This document shows, in pieces, positions 54,315 to 64,000 of a DNA stretch of 64,000 nt. This stretch comes from Campanula takesimana. Its lineage: Eukaryota; Streptophyta; Magnoliopsida; Asterales; Campanulaceae. Each line of letters starts with the position of its first letter. The stretch's first letter is position 1. Both the position numbers and the translations under genes were made by a program. Below the pieces are notes generated by a model that worked only from the letters and a program-made list of their open reading frames with translations, was not told where the DNA came from and did not search any database. The stretch covers positions 62,001-126,000 of the forward strand of contig JAOWBW010001623.1 of NCBI GenBank assembly GCA_026119855.1. Direction: 5' to 3'.

Positions 54315-55459
54315 AAATACCTTTTGGGTAAAATTATTTAACCCACAAACAAAAAAAAAGACTCAACCACATAAGGATTTTTTTTTTTAATAAGTCGGAG
54401 GGACGGAGTCCCTTTTGAATTTCTAAGAAAATAATGGAATCGTCACACTAGTATATAAACCTTCTCGCGGTCCCATATACTCATCGGATTCCATAACGCT
54501 TGTGAATCCTACATATGTCAGGATTAAACTAAATTAATGTAGTAAAGCATACATGCGGGGACGGATTTTTATTTTCGTCCATAATAACCACTTGGGGACG
54601 GAGTTTTTATTTCGTCCATGATAACCACTTGGCATGAATGTTTTGAAGACATTAGTTTAGGAAAATCTAGGCACATGAAAACCGACTTTAGTCACGGAGT
54701 GTTAGACCCTAACTAAAATTGTGTTGACTTGTGCTCGGCTAATGAGAGGCTTAAGGTCACCCCCGGCATGTAGTCATGAACTACGCCACGGGTTGAGGTT
54801 TACCGCTTCGAAAGAGTCAAGGTCGGGTGGAGCTTGAAACTTCTTATGTCGGGCCTCGACGGGTTTGGGGTTATAAACTTGTGCGACTCGATAATGAGCA
54901 ATTCATAGGAGTTTGTGTACGTAGTGTGAGTTCCAACATGTGACAAAACATTTTTTTTTCAAAGAAATAAAAAACAAAATAAACACATATTTACAACTTT
55001 CGAATCATCTGTGTGACCGATAAAATAAACTGAAAGTAAAATCATTCATGTGCAGGCCCGACGCCCATACACTGTCAAAACTGTTCTGTTCTGTGCACTG
55101 TTCTGTTTCTGGTAAATGCCCAGAAGCGCGCGCGTTGGGCAGTGAGAGTGGGAGGCGCGCGCCTCCGAGCGAGAGAGGTCGAGGCGCCCGATTCTGGGCA
55201 ATACCTGCAAACTCATGGGTTCAAGGGATTGCCTTGACCCTAAATAAAAATTCTTTCCCCTGTAGTAATTGTCAGCACAGAAACATGAAATGGAAGGACG
55301 AGATGAGAGGCGGGCGATTCTGGTAATTGGGGTCGGACGCGCGCGCTTTAGGCCAAGAAGGCCAGAGGCGCGCGCTTCCAACCCTTTTTACTAGAATGCC
55401 CAAAAACAGAATAAAAGAACACCAAAAGCAGAAACGCAAGTTTAACCCTCTAAATTATC
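54315..55459. other. Leader of the Tat element, with GCGCGC motif cluster
   Basis: Untranslated region between primer site and gag (minus strand). At 55115-55380 are GCGCGCGCG, GGAGGCGCGCGCCTCC, GAGGCGCCCG, GACGCGCGCGC and GAGGCGCGCGC, similar to motifs in its LTRs. GGGACGGA(G/T)TTTTATTTCGTCC repeats lie at 54560-54620. Frames in the GC-rich part on both strands are not genes. Confidence 0.65.
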
Positions 55460-55477
55460 TCCCCAGCGGAGTCGCCA
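55460..55477 (-). promoter_or_regulatory. Primer binding site of the Tat element
   Basis: On the minus strand TGGCGACTCCGCTGGGGA begins one base after the LTR end. This sequence is known from Tat/Ogre elements (reported as an arginine tRNA primer site, from memory). It fixes element orientation. Confidence 0.85.
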
Positions 55478-55478
55478 C

Positions 55479-56689
55479 TGTTGATATCCCAGGAAAACCA
55501 CAACTTGGCTAGAGCGGTGGAAGGATCTTAGGATGTCTAAGTTGTTTTAATTTGTAGAGTCACCACCTATGTTATTATGGGAACATAAGAAAAACCTAAA
55601 GAAATAGCCTAATTTTATATACAAAACCAGAAATTCGGGAAGAGAAGGGTTCGGGGGTTATGTGACGGAGTGGGAAGTACTTAAACACCCACTCCGCCCC
55701 GCTTACGCGAGTCTTGCTACTATTGGTGTTCTAATACTAAATGTCCTTATTTTAATATGAGAAAAGTGCTAACAATTATAATGTAAAGAATAGGGGAATT
55801 GTAAAGGGAAATAAAAGAGAATTATTTTATATATTAATTTATGCTAAAGATTACATTAAAAGAAGAATAGTAAATTGAAGTAAAGATTGAAATGTAAGGA
55901 GATGACCTTAACCAACTTTAATGCAGTAAAGTGGTCATTTAGTGATGTCCCAATTGATGGGGATTGCATACATTGACTAAGACAAATAAAATAAGAGAAG
56001 AAGAATAAAGTACCTTTTAGAAAATAAGAACTTCAAATCTTGACTTGGAGATGGAGTTGTTGTAGAGAAATTGTGTGCAACACTTTGTGTAGTGTTTTTG
56101 TAGAGAAATGTTGTTGGGAGAATTTGTGTAGAGTTTAGGTGTAGAGAAAGTTGAAGTCCCTTTCTAAGGTAAAAAGAAGGGGTTTTTATAGGTGAAAAAA
56201 AGGAGGAAAATAAGATTTTCTAACCAATAAAAAAATAAAGAAATTAAATAATAAAGAGAAAATCAAATTAGAATAAAAAGATATATTTTGTTTTTAAAGA
56301 AAAGGCTAGAAGTGTGGGATTGGGAGTTATGGAATAAAGGGGGATGAACTTGGATGTAAAAAAGGTATTTTGTGATAAAGAAGAGATGTTGTAAATAAGA
56401 AAAGGGAGGGAGAAATGGTGCAATCCGTTACTGCCAAAGTGGGAAGCGCGCGAGTCCTGCTTTAGGGGCGAGACGCGCGCGCAGCTCACTGGCAGTGCTG
56501 GAGGCGCCCGCGGGTGAAAATGACAGAATGACAGAAATGACTCTAAAGTTAATTCTATTGTGCAGTTTAGTCCAAAACTAACGGAATCAGTTAGGAACTT
56601 AACTGAAGTAACAGAAATTAACAAAAATAAGTTAAATAAAAATACTATGTATGCAATCGAGGTTAGAGGTCCAAAGCGGGGTGTCTACA
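55479..56689 (-). repeat. 5' LTR of the Tat element
   Basis: 1211 bp, colinear with 49494-50904 apart from the MITE. Ends TGTTGATATCCC / GGGGTGTCTACA. GC-rich motifs at 56440-56515. Confidence 0.9.
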
Positions 56690-56938
56690 CTAATATTTGT
56701 AAAAGGTTGAATTTCAAAAACTCTTGCAAAATAGATAAGGTTGGTTGGAAGCGATATGGAATAAGGCCTCGTATAGTAGAGCGTTGCGTCTAAAATTGAG
56801 TGAAAAAAATCAGTTTTTTTCCAATTAAGCGTATAAGTGGAGAGTTTTCAGACAAATCTTTTTAAAAATCTATGCCAATTTTTGCCGCTCAAATAGTAGT
56901 GTAAAAAAATCTCCATTTATAAAATTGTGCACCAGACA
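56690..56938. mobile_element. Backbone remnant and truncated Tourist-type MITE
   Basis: 56765-56938 (GCCTCGTATAGTAGAGCG, AATTAAGCGTATAAGTGGAG, TTGCCGCTCAAATAGTAG, GTGCACCAGAC) is a relative of 49701-49900. Its right end is cut by the Copia LTR that begins TGTTGG at 56939. Confidence 0.65.
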
Positions 56939-58331
56939 TGTTGGATTTTGATGCAACATGCGCAGCGGAATAAACATATAAAATCAAGACCCATGAGCCA
57001 TGGATCCGTCTATGTTGATTAGATTAAATACAAGATAAAAGAAAACATACCCTTGAAGATCGAATCCATAAACACGGACTTTAAGGTGTTGAAAAGCGAA
57101 CACCCTCTATCAGTATCCACACGTCGAACAGACTCAATAACACCTTCTTGATTGATTGCTAGATCCAAAGCTTGGTGAAGAAACAATCTCTTCATTGGAA
57201 TTATTTTGCTTCGTTGATTATTATATTTTGATGATTCCAAATCTCAAAATAAATAATCATACCTCTCTATAATTTATTGTTTCTTAAATAATGTATTATG
57301 ATTTCTCAAATCACCATTAGAGGCTGTCAAGCCCGGTTGTATATATTTATATGAGGGTTTGACCTATTTCCGTTTGGGATCGGGATTCCTTGTCACACAA
57401 GGAATCTAAATAAACTGTTCTGCCGGACAAACCATCCGTTCAAATTGGTTTGGTGGCTCCCAAGCCATCCGTACGGATCCTCCAGTAGGATCCAATTTCC
57501 CAGGTTTTTGCCCTTTTTCCAATCCGTTCTATTGTGTGTGACCCAATAGGATTATACTAAGTTGGCAACGAGTCCGAACTCTTCAGAACCCATAAGTCAT
57601 AAGCGGACTCTAGCAAGCTATTATGACTACCCAATTAGTATAACTTTGGAAGTCCAAAGTTACCTTATAGAACATATCACAATCCCTTTGTCACGCGATA
57701 TCATATTGGAAATAAGTCATGGTCCTCGTCAACTTATGTTGTCCAATGCTTTCTCGATCCCAAGTAGATTGATATGAGCAAATGATATCGAACACATCAA
57801 TTCATTTGGGTACGGCCGTACACTATCATCAATCTCACTCATCGAGAGGCCAAACAGATATCTCTCTTGAGAGAGGGATAAATCACATCTTGACTCATCA
57901 TTCTTCCCTACAGGAATTCGATTATGCCAATCGTAGCCTTTATAACCACCCGGTTAAGGGTAGCGTTTGAGTACATCAAACATAATGTTCATCACATGGA
58001 AGACCATGATAATCTCAGGTCCAAGGATTCAAATGGTATGACTATTATGATATTTAATTATGACATTTGTCCATGACATAAATCTCATAACGGGTCTATC
58101 CAGTACCTTGTTCTCCAACAAGTACCCACAAGTTTAATCTGCATCCTATACACCATAATCATCATATGATTATCCATTAAACTCATGCTAGCCCTTCATA
58201 AGTGCTAGGGGCAATGATTATTATAATAAACATGCAAAAGATATAATAATCAGGTTTGTTATCTCTATAACAATGAAGCAATGATATAACACATAGGCCT
58301 TTCTCAAGGGCCTAGGTCATAATATCCAACA
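56939..58331 (-). repeat. 3' LTR of a minus-strand Copia element
   Basis: 1393 bp with ends TGTTGGATTTTG...AATATCCAACA. On the minus strand its end (CCGCTGCGCATGTTGCATC) resembles that of the Copia at 3372 (CCGCTGCGCATGTTAGATC), and GTGGGAGAC precedes it as a polypurine tract. A cluster with CATCCGTACGGATCC and ACCATCCGTTC is at 57425-57490. The plus-strand frames at 57562-57970 are chance. Confidence 0.85.
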
Positions 58332-61300
58332 GTCTCCCACTTGCACTAGGCCCAATCAACGTGTATCCAATACCCATTGAGCTTAGTTATGATCTCCATT
58401 ATTATTGCAAGCAAGCTTATGTAAGATGATTATCCTTGTTATCATCATATGGTATTTTACATATCTTGACATCTTCCATCTTTGACGATTTCTTGAATAA
58501 AATAGAAACGTCCAAGTATATGTTTAGATAAGACATTAGTGTTTTGGATTGTGCAATAACGATTATTGACACAATGAATGTACATTAAATTAGTGACACT
58601 AGAAACAATTTCTAGTTTACTAATTAGTCTCCTTATCCAAACAATTTTCCAGTTGCATCTCATGCTACTAGAAGCTCAACCCCTTTTGTAGAATAGTAAT
58701 GGTATATTTAGAACTCTTCTAACACCATTATTAAACATAAACATGTATTAATACTGCAATATTTATCTTTGGTGGATTTGAGGAATGCATCTATGCAACT
58801 ATTACAAGATCATCTTTCATTCCTTCAAAGATCAAGAATTCATCCTTTAGTTCCTTTTCAAGTACATAAGGATGTTTCTTAACTAGTGACTTTCTCTATG
58901 ATCCGATTGGTATTATCTCATCATACTCCAAGTATATGAGACATCCGGTCTTAGTATATTAACATGGCTTACATGATAGATCCAATTGCCGAAGCATATG
59001 AAATCCTAATCATGTGCTCTTGCTCATTAGTCTTCCAATAAGACTAAATCTTGTCAAGAGTGATGTCATTAGACATTTGCAAGTAAACTCTCCAAGATTC
59101 TTGCATAGTGAACTTTTCATTAATTTTGTCTATATTAGTACTTTGACTTCAACCAATCATCCTCCTAAGATTTATCTCCATAAATCAGTCCAAGGTTATA
59201 GGCGGCTTTATCCAAGTCTTTCATTATGAAACTCTTTCAAGATGAATTATATGTCAACCACATATATTAGACTAGGAATAATGTTACGCTCCCACTAAAT
59301 TTATTGTAATCACAAGTTTCATCTTTGATGCATTCAAACTCTTTGAATACTACATCAAAAATGAAAATTTCACTCCAAGTAGTTTGCTTCAATCCATCTC
59401 ATGGATTTCTACAACTTGCATATTTTATTAGAATTTTATGGATCAAAACTTTTAGGTTGTATCAAACACATCCTAAAGTATGTTCCTGTTAAGGAAGGCT
59501 GTTTTGACGTCCATTTGTCATATTTCATATTCAAAATATGAGGTCATGACAATTAGAATTCTAATATATTTAAGCATGATAGTAGGTGACAAAGTTTTAT
59601 CATAATCGATATTATGAATTAACTTTACTCAATTAGTCGTGCTTTATCAATATGCATCTTGCGATCCATGTCCGTTTTCTCCAAGAAAACTCATTTTCTA
59701 TCCTGTGGTTTTTAAGCCTTAGGGTAGAACAATCAAGTTCGAAACTTGATTATGATACATGGATTGCATTTTTAGATTTTATGACTCCAAGTCATTGATC
59801 TAAATCCGGAGCGGACTTTGCATCTTGATAGGTAATATGTCAATCATTCTTAATGATATCTTCCCTATTACTTTCTATTGCGAGAAATCAATATTTCTCG
59901 TTATATATGGCATCCTATCATATATGCAAATAACTTGTGTATACTTGAACGAATTTCCACAACTCCTTGTGAAACTTTGTTCAACTTCCATCTTAGGTTC
60001 TATGTCATTCTCTGGCTCTCGAACTCTTCGAGATACATTTTACTCCCACTAGTTTTTTAGAGATAAACGATTTATCTAGAATTTAGAGCAACAAATGATT
60101 TGTACTCTAAAAGGCGTAAAATTAATATCCTTAAGATATCCCAAGAAAATGCATTAACTAGATTTAGGTGTGATTTTGTCAAAGACAATACTTTTCGCAA
60201 AAGTGTCGCATCTCAAATCTTTATGAAAGACAAACCAAGCTTTCTTTTATTCCATATCTAATATGGTATCGAACCTTTTAGATGAAACTCAATTTAGTGT
60301 AAACGCATCTGTTTTTAGTATAAAATCCAGAAGATTAATTGAAGATCAATTTGACTTATCATGAGACCACAAAAAGCACTTTGCAGACAATCTGTAAACT
60401 TCTGTTAACAAGAGCCGTATGGCTCATCCTTAGGCGTACGCCTAATTTGCAGCCGTATGGTTGTTGTTTGCAGATTCTGTTTTTCTTATTCTGTAGACTT
60501 TCTGCGGAATATTCATAAAGTCCATGGTTCAAATATTCATTACTTTGATCATATCAGGGTACACTAATACTTTTTTCCATGTATTATCGAAATCCTTTCT
60601 AGCATTGTTACTTTAATGAATTACATACATCAACATGTGTTAGTCCAAAAGAGTACTTACCTTTTACTACTATTAGCAAGAGTTGTCTTAATCAATTTCT
60701 AAGATACACATATATCACATGATTCGAAATCATGTGAATTTAAAAATCCGTCCCATGGAATTTTAGATATGTGTTTCTTATCATTAATATAGACATCAAT
60801 GCTTTAAGAATGTAACGCTTACATCCTTAGATTCAGATTTCCATTATTATGTCATACTCATTATTTTATTCTTCCAAGATAAGGATATAAAGTCCCATTA
60901 TATGATTAGCAATACAATAAAACAAATCATATTTTATGGAACACTTTTTTATTCGAAATAAAAAATATCCGTAATCTTTTAATGAAGAAATTAAAATAAT
61001 ATTTATACTTTAAGTGGGAACATCACAACATTTTTTTCAAAACAAATATGAACTCACTAGGCAAAGACACTTCGCAAGTTCCTATGATTAATGTTGCAAC
61101 CTTTGCATCATTATCAACACATAGGTTAATCTTTACCCTTTTAAGCAGTCTTTTTATTTCTCAAGTCTTACACATTTATACAAATGTGAGATCATATCCT
61201 GTATCCAATACCCAAGAACTTAGATGTAGAAAGTTAACATAAATACTTGAAGTGGTAGTCCTACTACCATTCATTTTGATCTTTTATTTTAAACTGTAAT

Positions 61301-61985
61301 TCTTCAATGGTCAATCACATTGCCATGGTAGCAATTACATCATCAGGATTTTAGGTTTAGCCATAAATATTTCCTTTAGGCTTGAAAACTCTTGTCTTGC
61401 CTTTATCTTAAATCCTTTTCTTTATTAACCTTTAGAGTTTGAGAAGGTTTCCATTTGATATTAAGACTTAGCAATTTTAAACATCAAATATCGCTTATGA
61501 ATTAATATCAAATCCGTTTGTTAGTTCCAAACTAACTTGATCACCAAGCCATCTAAAGTAATTAATATGTCTCTCCATGTTCAAAACATGAGAGCTTATC
61601 AACATACCTTTCATTCATCACATGAATGTTAGGCTTTAATCAATCTCAAAATTTTCTTGCCTTTCTTACTTGTAAGAACGTTTCCTACGTAATTGCTTAT
61701 CACATAAGCATCCATATGTTTTTAGATATTTTTAAAGTTTCAAACATTTGGTAGAAAATCGTAGGACAATTGACATCCATAGATTCATCCACATGATTCA
61801 AATCAATGTCCTTGTCCGCCCTTAAGGCGTTAGGTTTCTTAGGAATAAGATTTATTAAGAATTCATAACTTCCAATCTTGCTTTAGAACAATTCTTAAGC
61901 TCATGACTAGGTCAAGGAAGTTAATCTTATTCTCTTAAGTGGGTTCTATCGCAGTAATTAAACATGATTATAGTTTAAAACATTC
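58332..61985 (-). pseudogene. Decayed Copia gag-pol, minus strand
   Basis: Scattered matches follow the order of the Copia at 3372, inverted. RNase H end at 58663-58457 (VWIRRLISKLE, SKHILGRFYFIQEIVKD). A decayed YVDD box (YVVD) near 59260. The RT motif QMDVKTAFLN near 59520. The protease motif WVLDTG, then KRLLK, around 61225. The gag start corresponds to about 61983. Many stops and frameshifts; non-functional. A CCGTATGGCTC / GGCGTACGCC motif patch lies at 60400-60470 within the integrase part. Confidence 0.8.
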
Positions 61986-63260
61986 TACAAAATATGCAAA
62001 TAAATATACACATATATTTCATACCATTATCATATAGAGATATATAATGTATTTCATAAATACTCCCACTAAATTATACACCTTCAAATACAACAATTGT
62101 AAAATATAATTTATGTGGGCTAAATCCAACTATAATTTAATTTCAAGTCCGCGGAGGCGATACTGCTCAAAATTAAATTAATTAGGTAGATAACTCCTTA
62201 TCAATCACATCATATGTGGTTCTTAGATCCTTTATGAGATTTATTTAGACATCTTATGTCAAACATGTTTTAATCTTATCTTGTGCCTTAGGCCCATAAC
62301 CTTTATGATAGCCTAATTAAGCCAAACCACGTTAAACGTATAGGAAACTCTCATTCACTCATCTTGCTCATACACTGATAGAATTAATGTGCCTCGCTTT
62401 GACAGAGCCCACATAAAAATACCTGGTGTACTCACAAGTGTTTTAATAATGGATTGGCACATGACTTAAGTTTTAAAGAAGGTTTGTTTACATAGAGACA
62501 TGCATCATATATTTAATTATGTCAAACATAATATAATATTGTCTTTGCATAATGTATGTTAACTAATCTAATTAATTAACAAAAGCAAAATCTTGTAATT
62601 TAATTATGAAGCAACATCTTGGGGACGGAATCTAAATTCTTTGTAAAAAATTTACAGATTGGATATTTCATTGTGTGTCCAGAAACAGAGCATAAGCCCA
62701 CCATTGGCCCTTACGATGAGTCAATCCAAATTTTGTTTCCTACTCTGCAAACAATTTGCACTTTGTTCATAGGGATAAATTCTGAAACTTTTGAATCTGC
62801 AGAACATCTATAGATTGAGAGCACAAAACGTATGACCGAAACTAAGCCAAAAGGCATCTACATTTCCGTACTAAGATCAAGAAACCAAGTAACTTCTCTG
62901 TACGATCGAAACTAAACCAAAAGGCATCCATATTCCCGTATAGATAGGTCATTTGTTTCAAGACTTTTTTTCTTGTCTCTTAATCTCACAGATTACAGCA
63001 ATCCTAAACTCTTTAGGATTCTGATTTCTGCAACCTTTCTGAATTCCTCGATTGAAAACTGTTTCAGGAAACACGATTTCGAAAACCATCCGTCTGAAAG
63101 TAATTTCAGTTTCCACATTCAAATTTTGTAAACAATTTACAGAACAATCTGAACACCAGAAAACATAATCAAAATCTAGGATTTACCAAACCATCCGTAC
63201 GAATGTTTCTAGCAGCTTCCAGATTCATCCGTACGGCTCTTGATGGATGTGTTTTCACCC
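61986..63260 (-). other. Leader of the decayed minus-strand Copia
   Basis: Inverted relatives of leader blocks of the Copia at 4904: TTTAGTGGGAGTATTT near 62055, CTACCTAATTAATTTAATTT near 62190, ATGTGGGCTC...AAGCGAG near 62400, and GATGCC..TTGG(C/T)TTAGTTTCG twice at 62825-62935. CATCCGTACG motifs recur at 63189-63240. The primer site and 5' LTR are not found in the window. Confidence 0.7.
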
Positions 63261-64000
63261 ATACAAATCATATACTTCTATGACTTATTATATGTTCAAC
63301 CTTGAGTGTTTTGATAGTTTTTGGAGTGTTTATGAGTATAGGGAAGGAGCGAAAGAATGCACGGATTCATGTACGTTAAAGCGCGAAAAAGGAGGATAAA
63401 GAACGGATCATAAAATAAATATAAAGAGATGTGACCTATTATAAATCAAGTCTATTGGATAGTACGTGAAAATAGCTTTCCAACGATAGTTGGCACGTCC
63501 AAATCGGAGTTCGTATGACGAAGTTATGGCCTTCGGAAGTTTGCGCGTAAAACGTACAAGTCGTCGAAGCAATGGTACAACACCAGATCTTAGCATCCGA
63601 AAAGTCCAGCAGGTCTGACTTTTGAGTGCCCACTCCATGTGCGCACACATAGCCAGGGACCTTAGGGGAATTTTCTAGGGACCTTTGAGGAATTATGCAA
63701 AATATGTTGGGCTTTTTAGTAATTTCCAAACTTCCAAGGGCTTTTCTGGAATTTTTGGAGGACCTTTGGGGAATTTTCGAAGGGCTTTTCTGGAAACACA
63801 AAAATATCAGGGGCTCCTGGGGAATTCCGGCCATCAGCATTTATTTCTCCTTTTTCAACAAGGAATCCTAGGGTTTTTCCTATTTTTACACCTCCTTAGC
63901 CCTAGTATAAATATAACACTCCATCTAATTTATGTTAGGTATACTATATACATACTTTATTCAAGGATTCAAGAGTTGTATCAAGATTTTCATCAATTTA
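63261..64000 (+). other. Unassigned, partly LTR-like end of the window
   Basis: Holds GAGTTCGTATGACGAAGTTA and a stretch (63650-63830) where GGGACCTTNGGGGAATTTTC and GGGCTTTTCTGGAA recur. Near 63905 TATAAATA precedes an AT-rich, leader-like stretch, as in the U3/R region of an LTR. The window ends before this can be settled. The minus-strand frames here have no recognisable motif. Confidence 0.4.

Larger units (their letters stand above)
49494..56689 (-). mobile_element. Non-autonomous Ty3/Gypsy element of Tat/Ogre type (gag only)
   Basis: Direct LTRs at 49494-50904 and 55479-56689 with TGTAGATACCCC / TGTTGATATCCC starts and GTGTCTACA ends; perfect 5-bp duplication CTAAT at 49489-49493 and 56690-56694. 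The minus strand is coding: next to the right LTR lies the primer site TGGCGACTCCGCTGGGGA (55477-55460), characteristic of Tat/Ogre/Retand elements. A purine tract (CGAGGGGCTC) adjoins the left LTR. Only a gag-like gene is present; no protease, RT, RNase H or integrase is found in the 4.6 kb interior, so it depends on a relative. Confidence 0.88.

Overview
The window is nuclear DNA of a flowering plant, most likely a eudicot. It is AT-rich, holds one recognisable host gene, and is otherwise built from nested, mostly decayed transposable elements. There is a 100-base assembly gap at 1379-1478. The species cannot be named from what is visible.

The host gene is a MIKC-type MADS-box gene of the SVP/AGL24/JOINTLESS (StMADS11) class on the minus strand. 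Its eight coding exons run from 28457 down to 22063 and splice to a 228-residue protein. A non-coding first exon lies upstream, and there is a probable GC-AG intron 4. Its introns have collected Stowaway-type MITEs, (TA)n/(CA)n tracts and two members of an unusual hairpin-rich element family.

Left part (1-16 kb): a decayed SIRE-like Copia fragment (1-1378), then a Mutator-like element (MULE, 2216-15918) with ~225 bp terminal inverted repeats and a degenerate 9-bp target duplication. Its FAR1-type transposase gene is a pseudogene cut at base 3371 by a Copia retrotransposon. That Copia is arranged LTR-internal-LTR-internal(truncated): a full element at 3372-11894 followed by a second, 3'-truncated internal region to 15078.

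Middle left (16-21.4 kb): foldback-like elements in which inverted arms enclose arrays of a short degenerate 'word'. The most striking is 17901-19964, with ~365 bp arms around an array of ~113 bp units, each unit made of three hairpins.

Right part (29-64 kb): hAT elements nested in each other, many Stowaway MITEs, and a tandem segmental duplication (copy A 34774-41640, copy B from 41641). Comparing the two copies gives empty sites that define several insertions: a Pack-MULE-like element (9-bp duplication), two hAT elements (8-bp), a SINE (16-bp), a solo LTR (5-bp) and half of a foldback element (9-bp). Copy B is entered at 49493 by a gag-only Tat/Ogre-type LTR element on the minus strand (49494-56689). 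The window ends in a decayed minus-strand Copia (56939 to about 63260) and a partial, unassigned LTR-like stretch.

Two themes recur. First, several unrelated retroelements carry a private cluster of GC-rich, palindrome-like motifs in the LTR and usually again in the leader between primer site and gag. Second, several unrelated foldback or MITE-like elements have interiors made of arrays of one short word, with word orientation switching inside the element. Both are read from the sequence; any function suggested for them is inference. All boundaries were read by eye and may be off by a few bases.
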